Positions 34,355-43,853 of a DNA stretch of 64,000 bases are shown one piece after another. How positions within the stretch are numbered: the first letter of the stretch is position 1; each line of letters begins with the position of its first letter. Source of the DNA: JBHELB01 sp041859045 (lineage in GTDB: Bacteria; Hydrogenedentota; Hydrogenedentia; Hydrogenedentales; SLHB01). The notes below the pieces were generated by a model, which worked only from the letters and a program-made list of their open reading frames with translations, was not told the DNA's origin and did not search any database. The position numbers and the translations under genes were made by a program. Location: the NCBI GenBank assembly GCA_041859045.1, contig JBHELB010000060.1, positions 34,781-98,780 of the forward strand, given 5' to 3'.

Positions 34355-35635
34355 ATGAACACGGCGAAGACAGAGAACAACGCGGTGGCCAGGGCCCTCG
34401 GGCGTTTGGACGCTTGGTTCGAATCCATGCGGGTCGGCCAGGGATACGGCGGCCCTGTGGTCGGACTGCGCGGCGTAGCCATGGGTTACTGCGGACCGGG
34501 TTACGATTGGCGGTATGAAGGAATCCTCGATGGCGCGGTGGCGCTGGCCAAAGCCACAAAGGACACGCGCTGGCTGGACCGCATCGAACGCGATCTGGGC
34601 GATATCGCTGCGGCGCAACTGCTCGACGGCACCTTCCGCAACAGTCAATTCGAGGCAAACCCCTGCGAAGGGGGTATGCCGCATGAACCGGCGATGCTGG
34701 CCGCGGGATGCCGCGCCGCGCGCGCCCTGCAAGAAGCCGGGCGCACCCCGCCTGCAGCGTTCCTCGAGTGCGCGGCGCGCTATATCGACGAGTATCTCAT
34801 CAAGTTTCTTTGGAACAAGCTTCTCAAGACGTTCAACGACTGGCCCATCAGCCAATTTCAGGATTGGACGCCGCACGCGTGCGCGAGCGCGATCGAGCTA
34901 CTGGCGGGGTATGCCGATCTGACCGGTTCGTGGGAACGCTATGCGTATTATGCCCAGGGCGCGGCCAACTCCATCGTGAAGTTGCAGGTCGTCGAGGGCC
35001 CCTTCGCGGGCGCCGTCCCGCCGTCATCGCGCGATCGAGTGATTCGTCCGTTCCTCGCGGCGCGTAACTTGCCGGGACTGTCACTCGCCGGTGCGCGGCT
35101 CAACGAATCCAAGTACACTAACGCGGCGCGGCGGCTGGCCGAGTTTGTGCTGAGCCAATTCAGCACTCCGACCGTGCTGCCACGTATGGTCTGTTCCGAT
35201 CGGCCATCGGCGTCGTACCCGCGCGTACTGGGAGCCTTTGCGGGAACGCTGCTGGCGCTGCGGCGCGCGGGAGCGGCCGACGACACCGTGTGGCCTGCCC
35301 AATGCGCGTTCCTTCTTGAGCGACAGCGCCCCTCCGGCGCGTTCGACAACGCGGTTGGTTTTGGCGCGGTTCACAACCCGAAGCGCGTGCCGGATTGGCG
35401 TGATATCGTTCCCGTTTGCGGTTGGCAGGACAAAATCTTCGCGCTGCTCGCCGAAACCGGCGTTGCGCCCGCTGAGGGACAACGCATAGAGACCACATCA
35501 TTGGCGATTACCGTACAGGGACGTCGCGCGCAGTACCATGAAGATGCCGCGTCTATGCGCATCGAAGATTCAAAAGGCCACGCCCTGTTTTCCTGGACCA
35601 AGGGTTCTCCTTGGCCGCAAGCCTGCGTGTTGTAG
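34355..35635 (+). CDS. Unrecognised protein, probable all-helical (alpha/alpha) toroid
   Basis: 426 aa, no signal peptide, no membrane segment. Repeating helix pairs with aromatic/glycine turns ('GYCGPGYDWRYEGILDG', 'WPISQFQDWTPHACASAIELLAGYADLTGSWERYAYYAQG') look like the alpha/alpha-barrel fold of glucanases, epimerases and terpenoid-type enzymes. A catalytic role on glycan is possible but unproven. ATG 34355 has AAGGA six nt upstream and sits two nt after the fusion gene's stop, implying one operon. Confidence 0.6.
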   Translation: MNTAKTENNAVARALGRLDAWFESMRVGQGYGGPVVGLRGVAMGYCGPGYDWRYEGILDGAVALAKATKDTRWLDRIERDLGDIAAAQLLDGTFRNSQFEANPCEGGMPHEPAMLAAGCRAARALQEAGRTPPAAFLECAARYIDEYLIKFLWNKLLKTFNDWPISQFQDWTPHACASAIELLAGYADLTGSWERYAYYAQGAANSIVKLQVVEGPFAGAVPPSSRDRVIRPFLAARNLPGLSLAGARLNESKYTNAARRLAEFVLSQFSTPTVLPRMVCSDRPSASYPRVLGAFAGTLLALRRAGAADDTVWPAQCAFLLERQRPSGAFDNAVGFGAVHNPKRVPDWRDIVPVCGWQDKIFALLAETGVAPAEGQRIETTSLAITVQGRRAQYHEDAASMRIEDSKGHALFSWTKGSPWPQACVL

Positions 35636-35666
35636 AACATCGCGTCACTCAGGGGGAGGGGAAAGG

Positions 35667-37226
35667 ATGAGCAACAGCGAATCCAGCTTGTCGCCAGAGG
35701 GTCCCGGCGGTTTTTTCTCGCACCGGGCACTTTCCAGCGTTCCGTGGACCATTCTCAACAAATTCGTTACGTTCGCGATCTTTCTGGCGGTGTCCGCGGC
35801 ACTGTTCCGTTTCTTGGGAAAAGAAAAGTACGGTTCATACGCACTGTGCAAGAGTTTGTACGAGAACCTGCAGGTGATCTGCGCACTCGGCCTCAATACG
35901 GCGATTGTACGATTCATCCCCGAGCTATACACTGCGCGGAACCGCGCGGGCATCCTGCGTCTCATCACGCGCGCGGGCCTGATGCAAGGCGTCATGGTCA
36001 TCGCGATGATCGCGCTCGTGTATTTCGCGACGCCGCTTTTCGATCGCGCGTTTGGCGTCACGTTCGGCATCAGTTTGGTCGTTGCGGTGGCCCTCGCGGG
36101 CGCCTTGATGGCCAAGGACCTCGTGTACGACATCTTCACCGCGATGTTTCAGGTCCGCATCGTGTCGATGCTCTCGATACTGCAGGGCGTACTCTGGTTG
36201 ACGTTTATCCTGATTTTTCTCCGCGTCTATCGCGATGTGTCCGTGGCATTGGGCGTGCAGATCGCGTCGCTCGGCCTTACGCTCGTGCCGGGCGGTTATC
36301 TGCTGTGGAAATTATTCAGAGGCCTGCGGTGGCAGTCGCCGGCGCACGGCATCGGCAAGCGCCGCACCCTTAACACATCGCTGCCCAGCATGTTGAGCGC
36401 CATCGGCAACATGGTCTTGCAACGCTACTCCGAAATTTACTTTGTCGGCATTCTCGTCGGCCCCGCCGCCGCGGGTTTGTATGAGAACGCCTGCGGTTTG
36501 CCGTTCATCGTCATCACGTTTCTTCCGCTTGCACTGCAAAAACTCTTCACCGCCGCGCTCGCCGAGGCATATACGGCCGATCCGCATTGCCTGGGCCGCC
36601 TGGTCTCGGGCATGTTCAAGGCGATGATCCTTCTCATCATGCCGGTCTCCGCGTTCGGCGCGTTCTTCGCCCCTGACCTCGCCTTGTTTCTCTACGGCCC
36701 GGAGATGGAGCCCGCGCTGATGTTGACGTCGCTCTTCTTCTTGTTTCATGTGCTTCCGCTCATTTCCGTGCCGCTCTCGATGGCGATTATCACCAAAGAA
36801 AAGATCCTGCACATGACGCCGACGACGCTATTCCAGATCGGCGTGAATCTCTTGCTCGACTACTTCTTGATTAAGCACTATGGCATGTACGGCGCCATCG
36901 CCGCTGTCTTCCTGACGTTCGTGATCACCATCCCCATCCGCCTCTACATGGTCCACCGGCTTGTCGGAGGCATCTTCTTCCCGGGATGGTTCTTCTTCAA
37001 GATCACCGCCGTTCTTTTCGCTTTGGCGGGCGCGTTCTCCCTTCTGGCGGGTCGAGTCAACATCCTTGCGCTCATCGCCCTCGCCGCCGCCTATGCCGTG
37101 TCGTATGTGTTCTTGCTTCGCTACCTCCGTCTAATTCGCCCGGAAGACGTCGCCGATCTCCGCGCGATGGGCTACGCCAAATTGAACCGCGTTCTCGATT
37201 TTCTTGCAGGAGCCGCCCATGCCTGA
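35667..37226 (+). CDS. Wzx-type polysaccharide flippase (MATE/MVF-like)
   Basis: 519 aa with about fourteen hydrophobic segments and the N-terminal 'LFRFLGKEKYGSYAL' typical of RfbX/Wzx polysaccharide exporters. It should flip undecaprenyl-diphosphate-linked repeat units across the inner membrane for the Wzy proteins. ATG 35667 has GGGGAGGGGAAAGG upstream. Overlaps the pyruvyltransferase start by eight nt. Confidence 0.88.
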   Translation: MSNSESSLSPEGPGGFFSHRALSSVPWTILNKFVTFAIFLAVSAALFRFLGKEKYGSYALCKSLYENLQVICALGLNTAIVRFIPELYTARNRAGILRLITRAGLMQGVMVIAMIALVYFATPLFDRAFGVTFGISLVVAVALAGALMAKDLVYDIFTAMFQVRIVSMLSILQGVLWLTFILIFLRVYRDVSVALGVQIASLGLTLVPGGYLLWKLFRGLRWQSPAHGIGKRRTLNTSLPSMLSAIGNMVLQRYSEIYFVGILVGPAAAGLYENACGLPFIVITFLPLALQKLFTAALAEAYTADPHCLGRLVSGMFKAMILLIMPVSAFGAFFAPDLALFLYGPEMEPALMLTSLFFLFHVLPLISVPLSMAIITKEKILHMTPTTLFQIGVNLLLDYFLIKHYGMYGAIAAVFLTFVITIPIRLYMVHRLVGGIFFPGWFFFKITAVLFALAGAFSLLAGRVNILALIALAAAYAVSYVFLLRYLRLIRPEDVADLRAMGYAKLNRVLDFLAGAAHA

Positions 37227-38454
37227 TCCGTTGCGCATTTTGTTGGCTGGTGTTCCATTTGGCTGCGATAATGTCGGCGACGAAGCGATTCTCGAATGCG
37301 CGGTGAATCTCTTTCGCGAAGCGGCTCCGGGCTGCGAAATCACCGTGGCCACGAATGACGGTCCCGCGACCGCAGCCAAACTCGGCGTTGCGCACGCGCC
37401 CCTCATCGGCTTTGAAGAAGGCGAAAATTTCGTTCACGCCAAGGCCGTGATCAGCGGGTGCGACGTGTTTGTCTGGTGCGGCGCGACGGGCCTCAGCGAC
37501 TACCCGGAAATTCCCTGCGCGTTGCTCGACATCGCCCACGGACTGGGCAAGACCACGGTGCTCTGGGGCGTTGGGATGAACGACGAGCTCAACCCCGCGA
37601 AGTATACCGTGCTTCCGGGCAAGCGCCGCGCGCTTCTCAAGACGCTCACCGCGCTAACGTTGGGCTCAAAAGATTTCATTCGCGCGGAAGAACAACGCCG
37701 CGCGCGCCGCGCGCGAACGCACATCGCGCGGTCCGTCGGAGCCGCCTCGCTGGTGGTTGTGCGCGATCCGGAAGCGCGCGATGAGCTGCTGCGCAGCGGC
37801 GTTGCTCGTGAGATTGTCGTCGGCGCGGACTCCGCACTGGTGCTGAGATCGACGCCCTGGAATTCCCTCACGCTTCCGCCGTCGGTTGCGCAACTGCTCG
37901 CGACGCCGGGAAAAAAGGTGGGCGTCTGCATTTCCGCGCAGCGCCGCGTGGCCAATACACAAGGGCTCTTGGACTACCTCGACCGCTTGACCGGCGAGGA
38001 CGGTGTCCGTGTGTTGTTCGTGCCGATGAATCCGATCACGGACGCGGCGTTGATGAAGGATCTGCACGGCCAGATGCGCTGTCCTGAGCGCGCCGCGGTG
38101 CTGGAGGGACGTTACGAACCGGGCGATGTGCTGGCGGTGACGTCCCGCCTCGATGTGGTTGTCGCCAGTCGTCTCCACTTGCTCATTCTCGCGTCCATCG
38201 CGCATGCGCCGATCATCGGCATCAGCCGCGGCTCGAAGCTCGACAACTTTCTGCGCCCTTTCGGCCTCAAGACCGCGGGCAGCGTTGAATCGCTCGACCC
38301 GGACGCGCTATTCGCTGAAACACGCCGATTGCTTGAAGAACGCGAAGCGTTCGAGCGCACGAGTCGAAGAGTTCGCGAGGATCTCACGGCGCGTTTGGAA
38401 CAGGCGATGAAGGCGTTGTGCGATGTGGTGCGGACGGGCAGCACAAGACGCTAA
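37219..38454 (+). CDS. Polysaccharide pyruvyltransferase family protein (CsaB/WcaK-like)
   Basis: 411 aa. N-terminal 'GCDNVGDEAILECAVNLF' is the glycine/asparagine signature of the family, and the C-terminal half has 'VVASRLHLLILASIAHAPIIGI' with the conserved Arg-His. Members add pyruvate ketals from phosphoenolpyruvate to exopolysaccharide or secondary wall polymer sugars, giving negative charge. ATG 37219 follows GCAGGAG. Last gene of the plus-strand arm; the convergent pilR gene ends six nt away, leaving no room for a separate terminator. Confidence 0.9.
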   Translation: MPDPLRILLAGVPFGCDNVGDEAILECAVNLFREAAPGCEITVATNDGPATAAKLGVAHAPLIGFEEGENFVHAKAVISGCDVFVWCGATGLSDYPEIPCALLDIAHGLGKTTVLWGVGMNDELNPAKYTVLPGKRRALLKTLTALTLGSKDFIRAEEQRRARRARTHIARSVGAASLVVVRDPEARDELLRSGVAREIVVGADSALVLRSTPWNSLTLPPSVAQLLATPGKKVGVCISAQRRVANTQGLLDYLDRLTGEDGVRVLFVPMNPITDAALMKDLHGQMRCPERAAVLEGRYEPGDVLAVTSRLDVVVASRLHLLILASIAHAPIIGISRGSKLDNFLRPFGLKTAGSVESLDPDALFAETRRLLEEREAFERTSRRVREDLTARLEQAMKALCDVVRTGSTRR

Positions 38455-38460
38455 GCGCGA

Positions 38461-39870
38461 TCACTCCGACGTGTCGAGCCCGTACTTGGAGTCGAGCCCG
38501 TATTTCTGCAGTCGATACCGCAGCGACCGCGCGCTGAGCCCGAGCAATTCCGCCGCGCGTTTCTGCGAGTACTTTCCCGCGCGAATCGCCTGCTGAATGA
38601 GGTTAATCTCGAGGTCCGCGACAAGCGCCTCGAGATCGAGTCCGCCCGGCGGAAGCGTCGTGAGACTCGGTGCCGGCGCGGATACGAATTGCGCGACGCG
38701 CTCGGGCAGGTCGGCCAGTTCAATCCGCCCCCCCGCGCAGAGCGCCGTTGCGCGTTCAAGCACGTTCTGCAGCTCGCGCACATTCCCCGGCCAGTTGAAG
38801 GCGGCCAACGCCGTCTCCGCTTCCGGCGAAATCTCCAGCCCCGGCCGCCCCATCCGTTCGGAATGCACTTTGACAAAATGCCGCGCCAACAACGCGATGT
38901 CCTCGCCGCGTTCGCGTAGCGGCGGCACCGTAATCGGGATCACGTTGAGCCGGTAGAACAAATCCTCGCGGAAGAAACCCTCGCGCGCGCGTTCCTCGAG
39001 ATTGCGATTGGTGGCCGAGATGATGCGGACGTCCACCTTGATGCTTGCCGTTCCACCCACAGGCATCACGGTCTGATTGTCGAGAACGCGCAGCAGTTTC
39101 ACCTGTAGCGACAGCGGCATTTCGCCGATCTCGTCGAGAAACAGCGTGCCGCCGTCGGCTGCGACGAATAGACCTTCCTTGTCCTCCACCGCCCCCGTGA
39201 ATGCGCCGCGTTTGTGCCCGAAGAGTTCGCTCTCGAGCAGCGTTTCGGGAAACGCGCCGCAGTTAATGGCGACAAACGGCTTGTTCGCGCGCTGGCTGAG
39301 TTGATGGATGCCCCGCGCCACGAGTTCTTTACCGACGCCGCTTTCGCCATGAATCGCCACGGTGCTCGGCAGGTTGGCCACGCGCCCGATCATCGTGCGC
39401 ACGGTTTCAATCGCCTCGCTCGTGCCGATGATATTCTCGATGCGTCCGCGCGCGGCTTGGGCCTTCTTGAGCACCGCGTTCTCGCGCTCCAGGTCGCGTT
39501 TTTCGAGCGCCCTTCGCAGCAAGATCTTCACTTCGTCGTTCTTGAATGGCTTGAGCAGATAGTCCGCCGCGCCGCGTTTCATGGCTTCGATCGCCGTTTC
39601 GACCGATCCATAGGCGGTCATCATAACCGCGGGCGTTCCGGGCGCGTGTTCGCTCATCCAGGACAACAGCCGCATGCCCGCGTCGCGATCCGACCCAATG
39701 CGCAGGTCCGTTAGCACCACATCCACCGGCTCCGCCTCAAGCGCCGCGATAGCGCTTTCCACGTCCGGCTGCGTGCGCACATCAAAGCCGTCGTTGACGA
39801 GAATGATCTCGAGCAACTCGCGCATGCTTCGCTCGTCGTCCATCACCAGAACGCGCCGTTGCGGCGTCAT
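38461..39870 (-). CDS. pilR: Sigma54-dependent response regulator (PilR-like)
   Basis: 469 aa: receiver (about 1-120, acceptor Asp in 'VVLTDLRIGSD', Lys in 'DYLLKPF'), AAA+ domain with Walker A 'GESGVGKE', sigma54-contact 'GAFTGA', Walker B 'GGTLFLDEIGEMP', and a Fis-type HTH ('QKRAAELLGLSARSLRYRLQKYG'). Activates RpoN promoters. The ATG overlaps the kinase stop (ATGA) and has AGGAGG upstream. PilR is chosen over AtoC/ZraR because of the PilS-like kinase and pilT upstream. No pilA is in the window. Confidence 0.9.
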   Translation of the reverse strand: MTPQRRVLVMDDERSMRELLEIILVNDGFDVRTQPDVESAIAALEAEPVDVVLTDLRIGSDRDAGMRLLSWMSEHAPGTPAVMMTAYGSVETAIEAMKRGAADYLLKPFKNDEVKILLRRALEKRDLERENAVLKKAQAARGRIENIIGTSEAIETVRTMIGRVANLPSTVAIHGESGVGKELVARGIHQLSQRANKPFVAINCGAFPETLLESELFGHKRGAFTGAVEDKEGLFVAADGGTLFLDEIGEMPLSLQVKLLRVLDNQTVMPVGGTASIKVDVRIISATNRNLEERAREGFFREDLFYRLNVIPITVPPLRERGEDIALLARHFVKVHSERMGRPGLEISPEAETALAAFNWPGNVRELQNVLERATALCAGGRIELADLPERVAQFVSAPAPSLTTLPPGGLDLEALVADLEINLIQQAIRAGKYSQKRAAELLGLSARSLRYRLQKYGLDSKYGLDTSE

Positions 39871-41471
39871 TCGGCCTCCTCCTTTTGTTTGGCTGCGGGC
39901 AAGCGGACGATGAAACTCGCCCCCCGCGTCGGGCGCGACACCGCGCGAATGGTGCCATCGTGCGCGGTGACAATACGCATGCACACCGCCAACCCCATCC
40001 CCGTTCCGGTGTCTTTGGTAGTATAGAAAGGCTCGAATATACGCGCAACCTTATCCGGCTCGAGTCCAGGTCCTTCATCGTCGAAACGCGCTTCGACATA
40101 CCCCGCCCCTGTTTGCAAGGTTATCGTCAACGTCCCCGCGTCGTTCATGGCTTCGATGCCATTGCGGGTAATATTACTGAACACTTGTTTGATTTGAGAG
40201 CGATCGCCCAAGGCCGCGCAAGGCGTCTCCGGCACGTTGACTACCAACATCGTCTCTGCGCTCTTGTCCTGCTGCCGCCGAAACGCATCCGCCACCTCTT
40301 CCGCGAGCCCGCGCAGGTCGAACGTTTCCCTGCGCATGCTGGGCTTGCGCGCGAAGTCGAGAAACCCGGTGACAATCTGATTGAGGTGGTCACTCTCACG
40401 AATGGCGATCGCCGCGAGTTTTTCCGCGAGGCGTGCGGCCCCGATGTTTGCGTGCAATTCCTCCACCGCCGCGCGAATCGCCGCCAAGGGATTGCGAATT
40501 TCGTGCGCGAGCCCCGCCGCCAGTTCCCCAACCACCGCGAGGCGATCCTGGCGCTTGAGTTCCTCGCGCATCTGAGCGATTTCCGTTAAGTCCGTGAACG
40601 ACGCGATCAGCCCCGTCGGCCGCCGATGCGCGTCGTAAACGCGGCTTGTGGTCAACCCAAGAAGAATCGGCGCGGAGTCAACGCCCAGCGCCATAAACTC
40701 GTAACTCGTGAAGTCGCGGTCCGCGCGCAGCGCCGTCACCACCGGACACTCACCATCGTCCTCCACGCGCAGGACATTATCGATCGGCTCGCCCAACGCA
40801 TCGTCTTCTTCCAGTCCCAGAATGCGCAGCGCCGCTTGATTGATGGCCACCACGGCGCCTTCAAGATCCGTGATCAGGAAGCCATTGTTCATATTGTCGA
40901 GAATCTCGCGCTGGAATTGGCGCAATCGGTTCACCTGCTGCGTCCAGTAGCCGCTGATGAACGCCGTCAAGTAGAACGCCAGCATCTGCACAACAAAGTT
41001 GTACCAACTGCCCAAAAGATCGAGTCCGTGGCGGTCGCGCGCGCCTCCCCACAGAGTCTCCGCCAAGCTCGCCGCAACCGCTAGCGTCGCGATGGTGATC
41101 CCCTCGCGCATTCCGAGCAGGCGGCCTGCTTCAAGGATTACGACGACATACAGGAAAGCGAAGAAACTTGAACTGCCGCCCGTGAAACTCACGGTCGCGG
41201 CGACGACACTGAAGTCGACGAGAATTTGGGTCCACGTAAGCGGCATGCTCGCGCCGCGGCGAGTGTATAGCGCAAACAGATAGCCGACCGTACTGAACGC
41301 GCCGAATCCGTAGAAGACAAACAGCCAATGCGCGCTCGCGCGCGACTCGGCGAAATAAAACCCGCCGGTCGCAATCACGGCGAGCAGCAATAGACGCACT
41401 GCGCCGACCAGCCACAGCCCCCCGGCCGCTCCCGGGCCGCTGCGCGTCCGTTCCATGCCGTATCGCGTCAC
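39867..41471 (-). CDS. pilS: PilS-like membrane histidine kinase
   Basis: 534 aa from a GTG start that overlaps the pilT stop. Six N-terminal membrane segments with 'TGGSSSFFAFLYVVVILEAGRLLG', the PilS-type sensor; PAS domain (~205-310); HisKA with His in 'GLAHEIRNPLAAI'; HATPase with 'NITRNGIEAM', 'DDEGPGLEPD' and 'TGTGMGLAV'. It should phosphorylate PilR, whose gene overlaps the 3' end. In known systems PilS senses pilin levels in the inner membrane. Confidence 0.9.
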   Translation of the reverse strand: MTRYGMERTRSGPGAAGGLWLVGAVRLLLLAVIATGGFYFAESRASAHWLFVFYGFGAFSTVGYLFALYTRRGASMPLTWTQILVDFSVVAATVSFTGGSSSFFAFLYVVVILEAGRLLGMREGITIATLAVAASLAETLWGGARDRHGLDLLGSWYNFVVQMLAFYLTAFISGYWTQQVNRLRQFQREILDNMNNGFLITDLEGAVVAINQAALRILGLEEDDALGEPIDNVLRVEDDGECPVVTALRADRDFTSYEFMALGVDSAPILLGLTTSRVYDAHRRPTGLIASFTDLTEIAQMREELKRQDRLAVVGELAAGLAHEIRNPLAAIRAAVEELHANIGAARLAEKLAAIAIRESDHLNQIVTGFLDFARKPSMRRETFDLRGLAEEVADAFRRQQDKSAETMLVVNVPETPCAALGDRSQIKQVFSNITRNGIEAMNDAGTLTITLQTGAGYVEARFDDEGPGLEPDKVARIFEPFYTTKDTGTGMGLAVCMRIVTAHDGTIRAVSRPTRGASFIVRLPAAKQKEEAE

Positions 41472-42538
41472 TGCCCTTTTTCCACCAAGCGCCGCAGCCC
41501 TTCGGGGTCGGAACTGCGCTTGAACGCCTCGGCCATCGTGATCACGTTGCGCCGTGCCAGTCGATAGAGCGATTGATTCATCGTCATCATGCCCTCGCCC
41601 GCGCCGATTTCGATCATCGAAGGAATTTGTTGCAGTTTGTCGTCGCGGATCAACGCGCGAATGGCCGTGTTGGGCAACATCACCTCGAGCGCCACCGTGC
41701 GCCCTTGCCCGTCGGCCCGCGGCACCAACTGCTGCACGGCCACGCCCTCGAGCACGAACGACAACTGCGTGCGGATCTGCGCCTGTTGACTCGCCGGAAA
41801 CACGTCCACGATGCGGTTGATCGTTTGCAGCGCGTCGTTCGTGTGCAGCGTGGCGAACGCCAAGTGGCCCGTCTCCGCAACCGTCAACGCCGCGGCAATC
41901 GTCTCGGGATCGCGCATCTCACCGATAAGAATCACGTCCGGGTCCTGACGCAGCACGTGTTTGAGCGCAGCGCCGAATGAGTTAGTGTCGGCGTTCAATT
42001 CGCGCTGGTTCACCACGGAAGACTGGTGATGGTGCAGGTATTCGATGGGATCTTCGATGGTGATGATGTGTACTTTCCGTTCGCGGTTGATCCGATCGAT
42101 AATCGCCGCGAGCGTCGTGGACTTACCGCTACCGGTCGGCCCACACACCAATACCAGTCCCAGTGGCCGATACGCAAAATCCGCCACCACCCTTGGCAAG
42201 CCCAATTCTTCGAACGTCCGAATATCGAACGGAATCGCGCGAAACGCCGCCACCGTGGACCCGCGATCGCGATACACGTTGAGACGGAACCGGCTCAGCC
42301 CTTCGATGCCGAACGACAAGTCGCATTCTTTCTCGGTTTCAAACACCGAAATCTGCTCGTCGTTCATCACACTGTAAATAAGGTCTCGGCAGTCCTCGGG
42401 CCGGAGGTCGGCCTGTCCCTCCATCGGCTCGAGTTGGCCGTGCAAGCGTATCATGGGCGGACAGCCCACCACGATGTGCAGATCGCTTGCTCCCATTTCG
42501 ATCATTTTGGTGAGCAGTTCTTTGATACTGACGCTCAT
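41468..42538 (-). CDS. pilT: Type IV pilus retraction ATPase PilT
   Basis: 356 aa. PilT N-terminal 'MIEMGASDLHIVVGCPPMIRLHG', Walker A 'GPTGSGKST', Asp box 'TIEDPIEYLH', Walker B 'DPDVILIGEMRD' and His box 'GHLAFATLHTND' are intact. It depolymerises type IV pili for twitching. ATG 42538 has GGAGGAG upstream. Encoded with pilS-pilR; no other pilus assembly gene is visible. Confidence 0.95.
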   Translation of the reverse strand: MSVSIKELLTKMIEMGASDLHIVVGCPPMIRLHGQLEPMEGQADLRPEDCRDLIYSVMNDEQISVFETEKECDLSFGIEGLSRFRLNVYRDRGSTVAAFRAIPFDIRTFEELGLPRVVADFAYRPLGLVLVCGPTGSGKSTTLAAIIDRINRERKVHIITIEDPIEYLHHHQSSVVNQRELNADTNSFGAALKHVLRQDPDVILIGEMRDPETIAAALTVAETGHLAFATLHTNDALQTINRIVDVFPASQQAQIRTQLSFVLEGVAVQQLVPRADGQGRTVALEVMLPNTAIRALIRDDKLQQIPSMIEIGAGEGMMTMNQSLYRLARRNVITMAEAFKRSSDPEGLRRLVEKGQ

Positions 42539-42562
42539 GGCTCCTCCTTCCAACCCCACCGC

Positions 42563-42592
42563 ATTCTAGAAGATAGCGCAGCCTCTTTTGAA
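42563..42592 (-). promoter_or_regulatory. Promoter of pilT-pilS-pilR
   Basis: On the minus strand TTCAAA (42587-42592), 18-nt spacer, TAGAAT (42563-42568). The -10 context TATCTTCTAGAAT is identical over 13 nt to that of the promoter at 3370. Confidence 0.55.
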
Positions 42593-42672
42593 AATGCGCA
42601 ATGCCGAATGACTACACTCTTCTTCAAAGCACCCCGGTCAGCATATCCGCCGCGCCGCGAAATTCCAAACGC

Positions 42673-42702
42673 TTACCTTTCCTGTGCCGGTAATACTATA
42701 AT
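42673..42702 (+). promoter_or_regulatory. Promoter of the ferritin/VIT1 iron exporter gene
   Basis: TTACCT (42673-42678), 18-nt spacer and a perfect TATAAT (42697-42702). Start would fall near 42709, with GGAGGG before the ATG at 42728. No clear Fur or Irr box was found over it. Confidence 0.6.
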
Positions 42703-42727
42703 CCCCGGGTAAACGCTGGAGGGTCTC

Positions 42728-43846
42728 ATGTCCACACCTGTCGTCGCCGCTGCCGCCTGCCGACGGCATCTCGCCGAGGAAGTCGACGCCGCCTACCTCT
42801 ATACCCGGTTGGCGCTGCTCGAGTCTGACGCACGGCGCAGGCGCATTTTTGAGCGGCTGGCCGAAGTTGAGGAACGCCACGTCGCGCTTTGGCTTGACCG
42901 ACTCCGGAAACTCGACGAGCCGGCCCTCCGCCCTCGGCCCTCCGTGCGCGCGCGCGTTACGGCCCGGCTCGCCCAGCGCTTTGGCAAGGCCTTTCTCCTC
43001 AAGACCATGCTCCGCGCGGAAGGCTACGAGGTCAAGACCTATCTGGCGCTCCACCGCGCCAGTACGCCGGGGCCCGATGCCAGCGCCGCCCTCCGCCTAG
43101 CCCAGGAATCCGCCCAGCACGCCCGAGTCCTGCAGGAACTTGCCGGTTCAACAGAGGAAAGTTGGCATCAAATCGCCTCGGGCGGCTTTCTGCGTAATGT
43201 GGTCTACGGCTTCAACGACGGACTGACCGCCAACTTCGGCCTTGTGGCGGGCGTGTTCGGCGCCGACGCCCACCTCGGGTTCATCATCCTCTCCGGCCTC
43301 TCGGGTGCCGTGGCGGACGCGCTTTCCATGGGCTCTTCCGGCTACCTCGCCGCCAAGAGCGAGCGGGAGGTCTATGCCCACGAAATCGCGATGGAGCGCG
43401 ACGAGATTCTGGTCATGCCGGAACTCGAGACAGAGGAACTGGCGCTCATCTATGAGGCCAAGGGAATGCCTCCCGAGCAAGCCGCGGCCCTCGCCACGGA
43501 GATCATGCGCACGCCCGACAAGGCCCTCGAAGAAATGGTGCGCGAGGAATTGAAGATCGGCGCGGACTACTCTTCTCCGCTACGCGAAGCCTTTGTCACG
43601 GGCACGGCGACCATCCTGGGCGCGCTTATCCCCGTTGCGCCGTTTCTGATGTTACCCGCGCCCACGGCCGCGGTCGTCTCGTTCACGATTTCCATGCTGG
43701 CCCATTTCGGCGTGGGTGCGGCGCGCAGCCTGTTCACGGGGCGCGGCATCTTTCGCAGCGGCATCGACATGTTCGTGGTCGGCCTCGGCGTTGCGCTCGC
43801 CGGGTACTTCGCGGGCGATGTCATCATGCGGCTGTTGCCTCAGTAG
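42728..43846 (+). CDS. MbfA-type ferritin-like/VIT1 iron exporter
   Basis: 372 aa. Residues 1-145 form a rubrerythrin/erythrin-like diiron bundle ('HLAEEVDAAYLYTRLALLE', 'EVEERHVALWLDRL', 'YLALHR'), and 155-372 a CCC1/VIT1 transporter domain ('VYGFNDGLTANFGLVAGV', 'SMGSSGYLAAKSEREVY') with about five membrane segments. The architecture equals membrane-bound ferritin A, which exports Fe(II) and protects against peroxide. Seven nt precede the SGNH gene, so the two may be co-transcribed. Confidence 0.92.
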   Translation: MSTPVVAAAACRRHLAEEVDAAYLYTRLALLESDARRRRIFERLAEVEERHVALWLDRLRKLDEPALRPRPSVRARVTARLAQRFGKAFLLKTMLRAEGYEVKTYLALHRASTPGPDASAALRLAQESAQHARVLQELAGSTEESWHQIASGGFLRNVVYGFNDGLTANFGLVAGVFGADAHLGFIILSGLSGAVADALSMGSSGYLAAKSEREVYAHEIAMERDEILVMPELETEELALIYEAKGMPPEQAAALATEIMRTPDKALEEMVREELKIGADYSSPLREAFVTGTATILGALIPVAPFLMLPAPTAAVVSFTISMLAHFGVGAARSLFTGRGIFRSGIDMFVVGLGVALAGYFAGDVIMRLLPQ

Positions 43847-43853
43847 GCCGCAG

